A stretch of 64,000 nucleotides of DNA from Silvimonas terrae (GCF_014202765.1 NZ_JACHHN010000001.1:685735-749734), one strand, 5' to 3'. Numbered from the stretch's first letter, positions 44,957-55,059 are shown. The notes: generated from the letters alone by a model not told the origin. Made by a program: numbers and translations.

Positions 44957-47206
44957 ATGAAAATAAATGCATCCAGAGCACTTATGCAGCACTGGAAAGG
45001 GGCGGCGGTCCTGACTTGCGTGATGGCCGCAGCCATCACCATGACGGCCTGCGGTGGCAGCGGCGGTGATAACGCCAATGCCAACAGCTATTCGTCTGAC
45101 AAGCCGTTCCAGGTGGGGACCGTCAGCTATGACGCCAACCTGCCGGCGGAACCCAGCCTGCCGACCGATGCCCAGGTTTGCGCCACGCTGTATGCGCAGC
45201 CCAACACGATTGGCACGAACAAGGTGCCCGTCGTCAGCCGCCCGGATGGCTCGCTGCCGCCAGAGGCTGATCCGTCAACCTCCGGTGCGGGCGTGGCAAC
45301 GACCACCAGCAACCCGGACCAGGCCCGTATCCAGGCGGCACTGAACGCTTGCGGCGCATCGGTTGATGCGGAAGTCGGTGCCAAGATTCAGGCTGCTGAC
45401 GCGGCGGCTACCGCTGCGCAAACACTGGCCGGTGTGACCGTAGTGACCGCCAACAAAGGCGCTCAACCGGTGAACATCGCCGGCGTTTCGGGTGAAGAAC
45501 TGGCCAAGCCGCAGTACAAGGCATCCAAGTTTGCGGTGCGCCTTGTGGTCAGCCAGGGTACAGATGGCTCCAACGGCTTTATCAGCGGCCCGCTGACGTT
45601 GCCGTCGGGGGTGACGTTGTGGATTGATAAGGGCGTGACGTTGTACGCCTCACGCGATGTCATGACGTATCTGCCCACCTCGACCACATACTGTGCCAAT
45701 ACCGCAGTGAGTGCCACCAAGGCCGGTAGCTCCAGCAATTGTCTGGCGCTGATCAACGGTACCAATATGGTGAACTCGGCCGTGATGGGCGATGGGCGTA
45801 TCGATAGCCGTGCTTATTCGGAAATCGTGACGTCCAACAAACTCTATCCGCTGATGAAAGTGGACATGAGCTGCTCCAACACCTATGCGGCCTATGCAAC
45901 CGGTACACAAGCGGCCAACGGCACGTCTTGCGACAACGGCGGCACGATCGTGGATACCAAGTCTTCCGCCCGCAACATGACCTGGTGGGATCTGGCTTAT
46001 CTGGGCAACATGGTGCAGAACGGCACGACCGGTACCGGCTCGCAGTCCAACTTCCGCATGATGGTGTTCAACTACGCCAAGAACCTGACGCTGTATCGCA
46101 TTACCCTGAACAACAGCGCCAACTTCCACGTGGTTCCGAGTGGTGTTGATGGTCTGACCATCTGGGGCGTGAAGGTACAAACCCCGACTCTGGCCGCGTT
46201 TGCCAACCCGGCAGGTAACGGTAATCCGCTGTATACCGGCGCCACCTTCACTGAAGATAACGTCAAGAACACCGACGCCTTTGACCCGGGTTCTGCCAGC
46301 AAGGCTACGCAAGTTGCACTGGCTACGGGCGGCACCAATAGCGTAACGACGGGCTCGGGTGCTTCTGCAGTCACCTCGACCACCACATCCTCCAGCACCG
46401 GCAAGATCTCTTTTGACGGCTATCTGAAGAACTTCGTGTTTGCGTACAACTATGTCAGCACGGGTGACGATGATATTGCGCTGAAGGGCAGCAACAACCC
46501 GACTCCGGGCGGTAACGGTTCTGGTCTGTTCGCCATCGATGGTAACCGTGACGTTCGCTCTGACCGCAAGTGGGGCATCATCATCGCCCACAACCATATC
46601 TACTGGGGTCATGGCATCTCGGTCGGTAGCGAAACCAACTCTGGCGTGACCAATGTGCAGGTGTATGACAATGCCTTCGAGAACTCGGAAGAAGGTCTGC
46701 GCATCAAGTCCGACTACGCTCGCGGCGGTGAGGTCAGCAACATTACCTACACCAACATTTGTATCAAGAACGCCCAGAATGCCCTGCTGTTTACCCCGTA
46801 CTACAGCACCAAGGCATTGCCGACGGCTGGCCCGCTGTACCCGAACTTCCACGACATCACGCTGAACAACGTGCGTATCCTGGGCACCTCCAACGCCAAG
46901 CTGCAAGGTTTCGCAGCCAATACCGGCGGCTTTGGTAACCCGGCTTACCCGCTGACTATGACGCTGAACAACGTGGTGGCTGATAGCGGTACCGCAATCA
47001 CCATGAGCGCGATGTCTGATGCCAACCTGACCATCAAGGGCGTCAACCTGCCGATCTTTGCTGACCCGTCCAACAACGTGGTGGTGAATGGTCAGGTTAC
47101 GCAGGCTGTTGATCCCACCAAGGTGGTGGATTGCAGCAACGCCTTTGTTGATTTCCCGGCCATTGGTCAATCCAACCTGTTTGGTTCCACCTGGGCTTCG
47201 CAGTAA
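44957..47206 (+). CDS. Polygalacturonase, GH28, lipoprotein
   Basis: Secreted pectinase of 749 residues that hydrolyses polygalacturonate. The N-terminus is a lipoprotein signal with lipobox MTAC followed by GGSGG, so it is likely tethered to the outer membrane. A region of about 150 residues precedes the catalytic right-handed beta-helix. GH28 active-site motifs are in order: NTDAFDPGS (near residue 437), TGDDDIALKG (near 501), GHGISVGSE (near 551) and RIKSDYARGGEV (near 582). The three catalytic aspartates and the histidine are present. It is longer than most GH28 enzymes because of insertions around residues 410-490. GGAG precedes the ATG. Confidence 0.93.
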   Translation: MKINASRALMQHWKGAAVLTCVMAAAITMTACGGSGGDNANANSYSSDKPFQVGTVSYDANLPAEPSLPTDAQVCATLYAQPNTIGTNKVPVVSRPDGSLPPEADPSTSGAGVATTTSNPDQARIQAALNACGASVDAEVGAKIQAADAAATAAQTLAGVTVVTANKGAQPVNIAGVSGEELAKPQYKASKFAVRLVVSQGTDGSNGFISGPLTLPSGVTLWIDKGVTLYASRDVMTYLPTSTTYCANTAVSATKAGSSSNCLALINGTNMVNSAVMGDGRIDSRAYSEIVTSNKLYPLMKVDMSCSNTYAAYATGTQAANGTSCDNGGTIVDTKSSARNMTWWDLAYLGNMVQNGTTGTGSQSNFRMMVFNYAKNLTLYRITLNNSANFHVVPSGVDGLTIWGVKVQTPTLAAFANPAGNGNPLYTGATFTEDNVKNTDAFDPGSASKATQVALATGGTNSVTTGSGASAVTSTTTSSSTGKISFDGYLKNFVFAYNYVSTGDDDIALKGSNNPTPGGNGSGLFAIDGNRDVRSDRKWGIIIAHNHIYWGHGISVGSETNSGVTNVQVYDNAFENSEEGLRIKSDYARGGEVSNITYTNICIKNAQNALLFTPYYSTKALPTAGPLYPNFHDITLNNVRILGTSNAKLQGFAANTGGFGNPAYPLTMTLNNVVADSGTAITMSAMSDANLTIKGVNLPIFADPSNNVVVNGQVTQAVDPTKVVDCSNAFVDFPAIGQSNLFGSTWASQ

Positions 47207-47253
47207 TCCAGTGCAACCGGCATGCCGTCCAATCCTGACGGCATGTCCTTCAA

Positions 47254-47280
47254 CCTCCCGGCCTGGCCGGGAGGTTTTTT
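47254..47280 (+). terminator. Rho-independent terminator of the first GH28 gene
   Basis: CCTCCCGG and CCGGGAGG arms, five-base loop, then six Ts. A second hairpin (CATGCCGTC/GACGGCATG, 47221-47245) lies just before it. Confidence 0.9.
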
Positions 47281-47428
47281 CCAGTATTTCAGTATTCACA
47301 GCTTGTTGACCCGATCCGTACTCAGGCAGGACTGCAGCCGGATCCGGTCAGCGATGCTGGTAGCAATGCCAATCGCATAGCCATTTGCAGCGTTTTTGAC
47401 AGCCCCTACAGGACAGGAAATGGCTGAG

Positions 47429-48244
47429 ATGAAAAAAGGACCGCTGTCGGCTTTCACAAGAAGCCCGAACAAAGCGGCCAATGTGCTGCCGATCCCGCCC
47501 GCCCGCCAGCGGTTGGTGATTGGTAACTGGAAGATGCATGGCGATCTGGATTTATGTCTGGAAACCGTCAGCGTGCTGGCGGACGTGGTGACACCTCAGG
47601 TTGGACTGGTGTTGTGCCCACCCGCGCCTTATCTCGGTGAGATTCGGCGTCTGGCGCAGGGCACCAGGCTGGATATGAGTGCGCAAAACGTGGCTGAACT
47701 CTCTGGCGGTGAGCGGACCGGTGAATGGTCTGCCCGCATGCTGGCAGAAGTTGGCTGCCGGTATGCCATCGTCGGGCATTCAGAACGCCGCCGGCACCAT
47801 CTGGAGTGCGACCAGCTCACCGCCGCCAAGGCACAAGCGTGCCTGAATGCCGGGATCACGCCCGTAGTGTGCATTGGTGAAAGCCAACTGGAGCGCGACA
47901 ACTTGTTGACCGAGCACATTCTGGGTCGGCAGTTACGCCATCTGGTGCAGATACCGGGCTGGCGGGAGGTGGTGGTGGCGTATGAGCCTGTATGGGCCAT
48001 CGGCACCGGTCACGCCGCGACGCCGGATGAAGCACAGGCTGCGCACGCTTTTATCCGCGCGTGCCTTGCCCAGACCGACCCGGTCGCCGCGGCGCAGATC
48101 AGCGTGCTCTATGGCGGCAGCGTCAACGAGCATAACGCAGCGGCCCTGTTTGCCATGCCAGATGTGGACGGTGCCCTGGTCGGTCGCGCTTCGCTTTCGC
48201 CACAAGCGCTTTCCAGAATTTACACGGCAGCGTTGCGCTCTTGA
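47429..48244 (+). CDS. tpiA: Triosephosphate isomerase
   Basis: Interconverts glyceraldehyde-3-phosphate and dihydroxyacetone phosphate. About 271 residues, with an N-terminal extension of roughly 27 residues (KKGPLSAFTRSPNKAANVLP) before the usual start LVIGNWKMHG. Catalytic Lys is in GNWKM, His in IVGHSERR and Glu in AYEPVWAIGTG; loop 6 is intact and the C-terminal phosphate site is LYGGSVNEHNAA. The start is uncertain: TTG 47396, ATG 47420 and ATG 47429 are in frame; I prefer 47429. It leads the cassette with fbp, fba and kdgK and is probably a second copy in the genome. Confidence 0.9.
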   Translation: MKKGPLSAFTRSPNKAANVLPIPPARQRLVIGNWKMHGDLDLCLETVSVLADVVTPQVGLVLCPPAPYLGEIRRLAQGTRLDMSAQNVAELSGGERTGEWSARMLAEVGCRYAIVGHSERRRHHLECDQLTAAKAQACLNAGITPVVCIGESQLERDNLLTEHILGRQLRHLVQIPGWREVVVAYEPVWAIGTGHAATPDEAQAAHAFIRACLAQTDPVAAAQISVLYGGSVNEHNAAALFAMPDVDGALVGRASLSPQALSRIYTAALRS

Positions 48245-48270
48245 GCGTGGCACGGCCAGAAAGGTGATTC

Positions 48271-49326
48271 ATGAGTATCAATCTTTCCACTTTCATTGCC
48301 ACAGAATGCGCGTCTGACGACCGCCATCCGGTTGCGTTGTACCAGTTGATCCACCAGGTCGCCATGTGTTGCCGCGACATTGCCGCTGCAGTAGATCGCA
48401 GTGCGCTGGTGGGCACGACGGGGAGCGCGGGTGTCGACAACGTGCAGGGAGAAGAACAGAAGAAGCTGGACATCATCGCCAACGATTTGATGATGGAGGG
48501 CACCCAGACGCACACTGCGCTGGCGGCCGTGGCGTCTGAAGAAATGGCCCGCATCAGCCGCACCAGCCAGGAGCGCACCGCAGGCCAGTACCTGCTGCTG
48601 TTTGATCCGCTGGATGGCTCATCCAATGTCGACATCAATGCGCCGGTCGGGACGATCTTTTCCATCCTGAAATGCCCCAGCGCCCGCGCGCCAGCCACCG
48701 AGGCTGACTTTTTGCAGCCGGGTTCCGAACAGGTTTGCGCCGGCTATGCCATTTATGGCCCAGCCACCATGCTGGTACTCACCACGGGGGATGGCACGCA
48801 CGGCTTTACGCTGGAGCGCGATAGCGGCGAGTTTGTGCTCACACATCCACGCATGTCCATTCCGGCGCGCACCCGCGAATTTGCCATTAACACGGCCAAC
48901 ACCCGCCATTGGGAAAGCCCGGTCAAACGCTACGTGCAAGAGTGCATGGCCGGTACCAACGGTCCGCGCCAGCAAGATTTCAACATGCGCTGGGTCGCCG
49001 CGATGGTGGCAGATGTACACCGCATTTTGCTGCGCGGTGGTGTGTTCCTGTACCCGCAAGATGCGCGCGAAGTCAGCCGCTTTGGCAAGTTGCGGCTGCT
49101 GTATGAGGCCAACCCGATGTCCATGCTGGTGGAACAAGCTGGTGGCATGAGCAGCACCGGCCAGCAGCGCGTGCTGGAGATCCAGCCCCATGCCTTGCAC
49201 CAGCGCACACCGGTGATGCTGGGTTCGCGCGAGGAAGTCGAGCGCCTGGAAAACTATCACCATCACGTCCGCCGACCGCTGCCTGACCTTGTCGATGCGC
49301 TGCGCAATTTGTGGACTGAGTACTGA
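48271..49326 (+). CDS. fbp: Fructose-1,6-bisphosphatase class I
   Basis: Mg-dependent phosphatase of gluconeogenesis, 351 residues. Metal-site motifs are VASEE and [20 protein letters not shown], quoted within 20 residues; the substrate site includes YVQECMAG-like [12 protein letters not shown] and [27 protein letters not shown] precedes the ATG. It lies 26 bp after tpiA and 50 bp before fba, so the three-enzyme route from triose phosphate to fructose-6-phosphate is encoded together. Confidence 0.94.
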   Translation: MSINLSTFIATECASDDRHPVALYQLIHQVAMCCRDIAAAVDRSALVGTTGSAGVDNVQGEEQKKLDIIANDLMMEGTQTHTALAAVASEEMARISRTSQERTAGQYLLLFDPLDGSSNVDINAPVGTIFSILKCPSARAPATEADFLQPGSEQVCAGYAIYGPATMLVLTTGDGTHGFTLERDSGEFVLTHPRMSIPARTREFAINTANTRHWESPVKRYVQECMAGTNGPRQQDFNMRWVAAMVADVHRILLRGGVFLYPQDAREVSRFGKLRLLYEANPMSMLVEQAGGMSSTGQQRVLEIQPHALHQRTPVMLGSREEVERLENYHHHVRRPLPDLVDALRNLWTEY

Positions 49327-49376
49327 CCCAATGATTTCCCGCAGGCCTGAGGCGTGCGGGTAGAAGGAGTTTTGTT

Positions 49377-50426
49377 ATGCCTTTGGTATCCATGCGCCAG
49401 TTGCTGGATCACGCCGCCGACTATCAATACGGTCTGCCGGCCTTTAACGTGAATAACCTGGAACAGATGCGCGCCATCATGCTGGCCGCCGACCGTACAG
49501 ATAGTCCGGTGATCGTCCAGGCTTCAGCGGGCGCACGCGCCTACGCGGGGGCACCGTTCCTGCGCCATCTGATTCTGGCAGCGATTGAGGAGTTTCCCCA
49601 CCTGCCCATCGTCATGCATCAGGATCATGGCACCAGCCCGGCGATCTGCCAGCGCGCCATCCAGTTGGGGTTCTCCTCAGTGATGATGGATGGTTCGTTG
49701 CTGGATAACGGCAAGACGCCGGCAGATTACGACTACAACGTCCACGTCACCCGGACCGTAACCGACTTTGCCCACGCTTGCGGGGTCTCGGTCGAGGGGG
49801 AGCTGGGTTGCCTGGGAAGCCTGGAAACCGGCTCGGCGGGTGAGGAAGATGGCGTCGGTGCAGAGGGCACACTGGATCACAGCCAGATGCTGACCGACCC
49901 GGAAGAAGCCGCAGCCTTTGTCGCCGCCACCGGGGTCGATGCGCTGGCCATTGCCATTGGCACCAGCCACGGGGCCTACAAATTCAGCAAGCCACCTACT
50001 GGCGACACGCTGGCGATTGATCGCATCCGCCAGATTCACACACGTTTGCCCAATACCCATCTGGTCATGCATGGCAGTTCTTCCGTCCCGCAAGACTGGC
50101 TGAAAACCATCAATGATCACGGTGGCGACATCGCTGAAACCTGGGGCGTACCTGTGCCGGAGATTGTCGAAGGCATCCGCCACGGTGTACGCAAGATCAA
50201 TATCGATACCGATCTGCGTCTGGCTGCCACGGGCGCGATTCGCCGTGCGTTTGCCACGCATCGGGATGAATTCGACCCGCGCAAATATCTGGGGAAGGCC
50301 ACAGAAGCCATGCGTGATATCTGCATTGCCCGCTACGAGGCCTTCGGCGCTGCCGGTATGGCCAGCCGGATCAAACCGGTAAGCCTGGATGCCATGGCTG
50401 CCCGTTACGCCAAAGGAAACATCTGA
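49377..50426 (+). CDS. fba: Fructose-bisphosphate aldolase class II
   Basis: Zinc-dependent aldolase of 349 residues that condenses the two triose phosphates to fructose-1,6-bisphosphate (Calvin-cycle type subgroup). Zinc ligands appear in [29 protein letters not shown] and [26 protein letters not shown] is the typical N-terminus. AAGGAG precedes the ATG. Its stop overlaps the kdgK start by one base. The tagatose-bisphosphate aldolases are close relatives, but the Calvin-type pattern favours Fba. Confidence 0.92.
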   Translation: MPLVSMRQLLDHAADYQYGLPAFNVNNLEQMRAIMLAADRTDSPVIVQASAGARAYAGAPFLRHLILAAIEEFPHLPIVMHQDHGTSPAICQRAIQLGFSSVMMDGSLLDNGKTPADYDYNVHVTRTVTDFAHACGVSVEGELGCLGSLETGSAGEEDGVGAEGTLDHSQMLTDPEEAAAFVAATGVDALAIAIGTSHGAYKFSKPPTGDTLAIDRIRQIHTRLPNTHLVMHGSSSVPQDWLKTINDHGGDIAETWGVPVPEIVEGIRHGVRKINIDTDLRLAATGAIRRAFATHRDEFDPRKYLGKATEAMRDICIARYEAFGAAGMASRIKPVSLDAMAARYAKGNI

Positions 50427-51364
50427 TGGATGCCGCCCGCTCTGAAGCCCACAAGACCATTGCCATCATTGGCGAATGCATGGTTGAACTACAACGCCAA
50501 CCGGGCGGGCTGGCGTACCGCTTTGGTGGCGATACGCTGAACACGGCGGTCTATATGGCACGCCAGCTCAAGGGGCGGCCGTTTGCGGTGGCGTATTTGT
50601 CCGCGCTGGGCACGGATAGCTTGTCCGATGAAATGGTGGCGGCCTGGCAAGCCGAGGGCATCCACACGCAGCTGGTACAACGCCTTGCCGACAAGCTGCC
50701 GGGTATCTACCTGATCGAAACCGATGATACGGGCGAGCGCACCTTTCATTACTGGCGCAAAGACGCAGCGGCACGTTACTGGCTGCATGGACCGCAGACA
50801 CCACAGGTGCTGGCCGCGTTGCAGGAAGCGGACGTGGTGTACCTCTCCGGCATCTCTCTCGCCATCCTGACGCCCGCAGACCGCGACACGCTGTTTGACG
50901 TGTTGTCTCAGTGCAAGGCGCGGGGCGGCATGATCGTGTTCGACAACAACTACCGCGCCCGTCTGTGGGAGAGCCCGGCGGTGGCCGCTGCGAGCTATCG
51001 CCGTATGTTGTCGCTCTCTAGTCTGGCACTGCTCACGCTGGACGATGAAGTCGCGTTATACGGCGAGGCTGATGTGGAAACCACCATTGCCCGGACCCGC
51101 GCGCTGGGTGTGGCTGAAATTGTGATCAAGCGGGGCGGGGCGGCCAGCGTGGTTGCTACAGACGCATTGAGACTGGAAGTCGCGCCGGTACCGGTGACCC
51201 CGGTGGTAGACACCACCGCAGCAGGGGATTCGTTTGCCGCAGGTTATCTGGCGGCACGTTTGCAAGGCTTGGCGCCAGGCCCAGCCATGCAGGCAGCCCA
51301 CAAGCTGGCTGGCGCGGTGATCCAGCATCCCGGCGCCATTATTCCCCTCAGCGCCATGCCCTGA
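50426..51364 (+). CDS. kdgK: 2-keto-3-deoxygluconate kinase
   Basis: PfkB-family sugar kinase of 312 residues that phosphorylates 2-keto-3-deoxygluconate to the 6-phosphate, feeding KDPG aldolase. The N-terminal IAIIGECMVELQRQPG and FGGDTLNTAVYMAR match KdgK; the C-terminal catalytic motif is DTTAAGDSFAAGYLAARL with the base Asp. It is translationally coupled to fba. With exuT and the polygalacturonases it completes the galacturonate route in part; uxaA, uxaB, uxaC and eda are not in the window. Confidence 0.93.
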   Translation: MDAARSEAHKTIAIIGECMVELQRQPGGLAYRFGGDTLNTAVYMARQLKGRPFAVAYLSALGTDSLSDEMVAAWQAEGIHTQLVQRLADKLPGIYLIETDDTGERTFHYWRKDAAARYWLHGPQTPQVLAALQEADVVYLSGISLAILTPADRDTLFDVLSQCKARGGMIVFDNNYRARLWESPAVAAASYRRMLSLSSLALLTLDDEVALYGEADVETTIARTRALGVAEIVIKRGGAASVVATDALRLEVAPVPVTPVVDTTAAGDSFAAGYLAARLQGLAPGPAMQAAHKLAGAVIQHPGAIIPLSAMP

Positions 51365-51435
51365 GTCAGGTACAGCAGAATCGCCCAATCCATATAACCC
51401 GATACAACCCCACAAAAAGATAACGGGAAACCACG

Positions 51436-52227
51436 ATGCACGAAGCGCAACCCGGGACCACCCTGCGTATTGAAGATGCTTTTGCGGTTAGTGAAGCGTT
51501 GCTGGATGCCGCCAGCGCAGCACCGGACAGTTCACGTCCGAGTGCTGCCATGCGGGTTTACCAGACGCTGCGGCAACAGATTGTGGACATGGTGATGCTG
51601 CCGGGCGCCCGGATTAACGAGAAAGAAATTGCGGTCCTCCACGGAACCAGCCGCACCCCGGTCCATGAAGCGGTACGCCGTCTGGTGGAAGAGGGGTTGG
51701 TTGAAGTCACGCAGCGGGTCGGCACTTATGTTTCGCGCATTCCACTGGACCGGCTGGGTGAAGCCATGCTGGTACGCACGGCGCTGGAAGTGGCCATCGT
51801 CCAGCGTGCGGCTTTGCGTATCAAGCCAGAAGACATCGCCCGCTTGCGCCACGCGCTGACCGGGCAACTGGCTTGTGTAGCGGCTGCGGATATTGTCAGG
51901 TTCCACCGGATGGATGAAGAGTTTCATGAAGCGCTGGCCGAGATTGCCGGGTTTCCCGGGGTGTGGCGCATGATCCAGCAGGCCAAAACGCAGATAGACC
52001 GTTATCGCCGGCTCACCCTGCCCATGCCTGGGCGGATGGATGTCGTGGTGGCAGAGCATGACCATGTGGTGGCGATGCTGGAAGCGGGCGAAGCCGAACA
52101 AGCCGCCTGTGCCATGCGTGAACACCTGGATCAGGTCTTGCCGGTCCTGGAGATCGCCCGGATGCACCGCCCGGAATACTTTATTGCGCACCTGCCGGAT
52201 CAGCGGCAGCCCGGTCCCTACTGGTAA
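51436..52227 (+). CDS. GntR/FadR (FCD) family transcriptional regulator
   Basis: Regulator of 263 residues with a 40-residue N-terminal extension before the winged helix ([18 protein letters not shown], then [18 protein letters not shown]). The FCD domain has the metal-site pattern [18 protein letters not shown], then [13 protein letters not shown] and MREHLDQVL. It follows kdgK by 71 bp, inside the pectin locus, so it probably senses a uronate intermediate. The CTGATATATCAG sites nearby are its likely targets (inference), though none lies directly upstream of it. Confidence 0.9.
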   Translation: MHEAQPGTTLRIEDAFAVSEALLDAASAAPDSSRPSAAMRVYQTLRQQIVDMVMLPGARINEKEIAVLHGTSRTPVHEAVRRLVEEGLVEVTQRVGTYVSRIPLDRLGEAMLVRTALEVAIVQRAALRIKPEDIARLRHALTGQLACVAAADIVRFHRMDEEFHEALAEIAGFPGVWRMIQQAKTQIDRYRRLTLPMPGRMDVVVAEHDHVVAMLEAGEAEQAACAMREHLDQVLPVLEIARMHRPEYFIAHLPDQRQPGPYW

Positions 52228-52268
52228 CCCGGGATGCCCGAAATTTCTTACTCATGGAGCTTGTCATC

Positions 52269-53885
52269 ATGAAATTATCTACCCGGCTGGGCCTGATCGT
52301 GGCCAGCGCAGTACTGGGTTTGATCATTGTTTCGGCGGTAGCGTTGCACACCTTGCACGCCAACATGCTAGCGGACCGCCGCGATGAAATTCAGGCGGTA
52401 CTGAGTCTGGCCCGCCATCAGGTGGCGTATTACCAGTCGCTGGAACAAAGTGGCAAGCTTGATCACCAGGCTGCACAGGCCCAGGCCATTGCGGCTTTGT
52501 CCGGCCTGCGGGATGGCAAGAATTATCTGTGGGCAAGAACCGCCGATGCGCTTGGCCTGGTGCACCCCAATCCGGCCGTGATCGGCAAGGTGGACTGGGG
52601 CGCCAAAGTGGCCAGCGGGCGCACCAATTTTGAGGAATACCTGTTCCGCCTGCGTGATACGGACTACGCCTTCTTTGACGACATGACCAAACGCCCGGGT
52701 ACCGATGTGCTGGTACCCAAAATCAATGGCGTCACCCGTATCGACGGCTGGAACTGGCTGGTGGGGTTTGGTGTATTTGTCGATGATATCGAGCGGGCCT
52801 ATTGGCAACTGGCCTGGCATTTCGTACTGATTGGCGCGCTGTGCCTGATTGTGGTCACCGGTCTTGCATTTGTCATGTCACGCCATATCTACCGCCAACT
52901 GGGTGGCGAGCCAGATTATGCCGCTGAAGTGGCCCGCGCCATTGCCGGCGGCGACTTGACCCGTTCTTTGAGCCAGTTCAGCCGCAGTCGCCCGGACTCT
53001 TTACTGGGTGCCACGGCCACCATGCAGCAAAGTCTGCGCAGCATGATCGAAGGCATCCAGCAGGGGGCTCAGGCACTGGCGCAAGCGGCATCCAACTTGA
53101 CCAGCCAGATTGAACAAATCCGCCATGCCTCGCGGCAATCGTCGGATGCCACCGCATCTACTGCGGCGGCCATTGAACAGATGTCGGTCAGCATCGACCA
53201 GATTTCTCACAGCGCCCGCGAAACGGAAAAGAACTCCAGCCGCACCACCTTGCTGGCCGGAGAAGGCGAAACACTGGTGGGCAAGGTCTCGTCCGAGATC
53301 AACGGGTTGCTAAGTGAAGTGAATGCCGCATCCGACCTGATTGCCGGCCTGGTGGAGCGGTCCCGCGAGATCGGCGGCGTATCGGGCGAAATCAAGGAAA
53401 TTGCCGATCAGACCAACTTGCTGGCACTGAACGCCGCTATTGAAGCCGCCCGCGCTGGCGAACACGGCCGGGGTTTTGCTGTGGTGGCAGATGAAGTGCG
53501 CAAGTTGGCGGAACGGACCTCGCAGGCCACCGGCCGCATTGGTCAGATGGTGGATGCGATCCGCAGCGATACGGATCAAGTGGTCACCAGCATGCACGCG
53601 GTCACGCCGCGCGTATCGGGCAGTGTCGAGATGGCGGGCGAGGCGGCACGTTCGCTCCAGGTAATCAGTCAGGATGCCAACGCCAACCTGGAGCGCGTGC
53701 GCGATGTTGCCAATGCGGCTTCGGAACAAAGCGTTGCCAGCAATAGCGTAGCAGTCAACGTGGAGCGAATTGCGCAAATGGTGGAAGGCTCTGCCGCATC
53801 GGTACAAATTGCCACGCAAAATGTGCAGGAATTGCAACAACTGGCAAGCGGCCTGCGGCAATCGGTTTCACGCTTTCAATTGTAA
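52269..53885 (+). CDS. Methyl-accepting chemotaxis protein with sCache_2 sensor
   Basis: Chemoreceptor of 538 residues. Helix TM1 ([18 protein letters not shown]) is followed by a periplasmic Cache domain of about 150 residues ([35 protein letters not shown]), TM2 ([18 protein letters not shown]) and a HAMP segment. The cytoplasmic signalling tip [19 protein letters not shown] is intact and binds CheW and CheA. No C-terminal CheR-tethering pentapeptide is present. GGAG precedes the ATG. Its place after kdgK and gntR suggests it senses a pectin breakdown product. Confidence 0.93.
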   Translation: MKLSTRLGLIVASAVLGLIIVSAVALHTLHANMLADRRDEIQAVLSLARHQVAYYQSLEQSGKLDHQAAQAQAIAALSGLRDGKNYLWARTADALGLVHPNPAVIGKVDWGAKVASGRTNFEEYLFRLRDTDYAFFDDMTKRPGTDVLVPKINGVTRIDGWNWLVGFGVFVDDIERAYWQLAWHFVLIGALCLIVVTGLAFVMSRHIYRQLGGEPDYAAEVARAIAGGDLTRSLSQFSRSRPDSLLGATATMQQSLRSMIEGIQQGAQALAQAASNLTSQIEQIRHASRQSSDATASTAAAIEQMSVSIDQISHSARETEKNSSRTTLLAGEGETLVGKVSSEINGLLSEVNAASDLIAGLVERSREIGGVSGEIKEIADQTNLLALNAAIEAARAGEHGRGFAVVADEVRKLAERTSQATGRIGQMVDAIRSDTDQVVTSMHAVTPRVSGSVEMAGEAARSLQVISQDANANLERVRDVANAASEQSVASNSVAVNVERIAQMVEGSAASVQIATQNVQELQQLASGLRQSVSRFQL

Positions 53886-53936
53886 TTGTTGAACCCGTGT
53901 TTTAAATACAATCTGGTTTTTATTTGTACATAGCAA

Positions 53937-53975
53937 CAAAAATGGCGAATTGCATTTATGCATTCGCCATTTTAT
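53937..53975. terminator. Bidirectional terminator between the chemoreceptor and FNR-type genes
   Basis: AATGGCGAAT and ATTCGCCATT arms, with an inner GCAT/ATGC stem and A- and T-rich flanks. Confidence 0.85.
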
Positions 53976-53994
53976 TTAATCGCAATCAATGCGG

Positions 53995-54759
53995 CTAATC
54001 AATGCCAGCCACGTTGCCATTTTGTTCGAGAATATCTTGCAGTGCTTTGGTATCCGTCAGGTTGACCAGTTTGCCCTGAATTTGCAATAAACCGTGATTT
54101 TGCAAACGGGATAAAATCCGGCTCACCGTTTCAATCGACAAACCCAGATAACTGGCCATTTCATTGCGTGTCATTCTCAGCAAAAAACTGCGGGCAGAAT
54201 AACCCCGCAAGGCAAACGCATCAGAGAGATCCAGCAACAAACCGACAACGCGTTGCACCGCGACGGTGTCACGCAAACGTTGCGTGGTGTGGTGCAAACG
54301 GCTGATTTCCTGGCCCAGGATACGCTGCAACTGGTGACGGGTATCGTTGTTTTTCTGGGCCTGGCCGACCAGAGAGGTGCAGGCCATCTCGCAGGCTTCA
54401 CCGTCTTCCAGCGCAACGGCGTCGTCGCCATGTTGCCCCAGTGCGAGGACATCGGCCCCCACCAGCGCACCGGGCATGTAAAAGCCGGTGACTTGTTCGC
54501 GCAAGTGCGAATTAAGAATGCGGGTTTTGAAGAATCCAAGCCGCACCGCATAAACCGATCCGGTTTGCCCTTGGGAATAAAGCCGGTCGCCACGGCGGAT
54601 GGAGATGGTCCGCACATTGACTGTTGGTGGGGCGTTGTCGGTTAATTCATGACGTTGTTGTGTGACATTGGCCAGAAGGCAAATATCACGCACATTGCAA
54701 TTATTGCATTGCCGCTGAGGCAATGTCCGCTTCACGGGTATGCTGATCGCAGTAACCAT
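53995..54759 (-). CDS. FNR/Anr-type oxygen-sensing regulator
   Basis: CRP/FNR family protein of 254 residues with the four cysteines of a [4Fe-4S] oxygen sensor: Cys18, Cys21 and Cys27 (QCNNCNVRDICLL, C-x2-C-x5-C) and Cys123 in GEACEMA. The cyclic-nucleotide-like barrel is followed by the helix-turn-helix NEMASYLGLSIETVSRILSR, whose Glu, Ser and Arg are those that read TTGAT half-sites in FNR. The ATG at 54759 has AGGA upstream; the open frame continues 44 codons further but without family sequence. An 18-base perfect palindrome lies 131 bp upstream. Confidence 0.9.
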   Translation of the reverse strand: MVTAISIPVKRTLPQRQCNNCNVRDICLLANVTQQRHELTDNAPPTVNVRTISIRRGDRLYSQGQTGSVYAVRLGFFKTRILNSHLREQVTGFYMPGALVGADVLALGQHGDDAVALEDGEACEMACTSLVGQAQKNNDTRHQLQRILGQEISRLHHTTQRLRDTVAVQRVVGLLLDLSDAFALRGYSARSFLLRMTRNEMASYLGLSIETVSRILSRLQNHGLLQIQGKLVNLTDTKALQDILEQNGNVAGID

Positions 54760-54889
54760 ATGACTATCCTGCCTGTGTCGTTCTGGTATTGCACATGGCG
54801 CAAACGGAGTTTCCGGAAAGCATGCGCCGGCTTCAGAAAACAGTGCCAGGAGAAGGCCTGTCCGGTGACGAATCCCGGATACTGTTTTC

Positions 54890-54907
54890 ATTCTGATATA
54901 TCAGAAT
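54890..54907. promoter_or_regulatory. 18-base perfect palindrome containing CTGATATATCAG
   Basis: ATTCTGATATATCAGAAT, the longest and most symmetrical of the four related sites in the pectin locus. It lies upstream of the FNR-type gene and downstream of the second GH28 gene. FNR itself reads TTGAT-N4-ATCAA, which this does not match, since the half-sites are two bases apart here. Confidence 0.65.
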
Positions 54908-55006
54908 TATGACGGTATAAAACATTGATTGGCAAGTGATTTGTAGCGAGTGGCCGGAATACTACAGCGACGTTCCACTGAGACTGAAAGCGCGGTGCGG
55001 ATAGAC

Positions 55007-55034
55007 AAAAAAAGAGCCACAGACGTGGCTCTTT
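55007..55034 (-). terminator. Rho-independent terminator of the second GH28 gene
   Basis: AAAGAGCCAC and GTGGCTCTTT arms, four-base loop, followed on the minus strand by a run of Ts, 26 bases past the stop codon. Confidence 0.88.
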
Positions 55035-55059
55035 GCGTGTGCGTTGGGTACCGCGTGAA

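Noticed and set aside
45650-47299. A 549-codon open frame antisense to the first GH28 gene
   Set aside because: It lacks a family match, is antisense to a complete pectinase and reflects the low stop-codon frequency opposite GC-rich coding sequence.
54890-54907. An FNR box for autoregulation of the FNR-type gene
   Set aside because: The half-sites TGAT and ATCA are separated by two bases rather than four, so the FNR consensus is not met.
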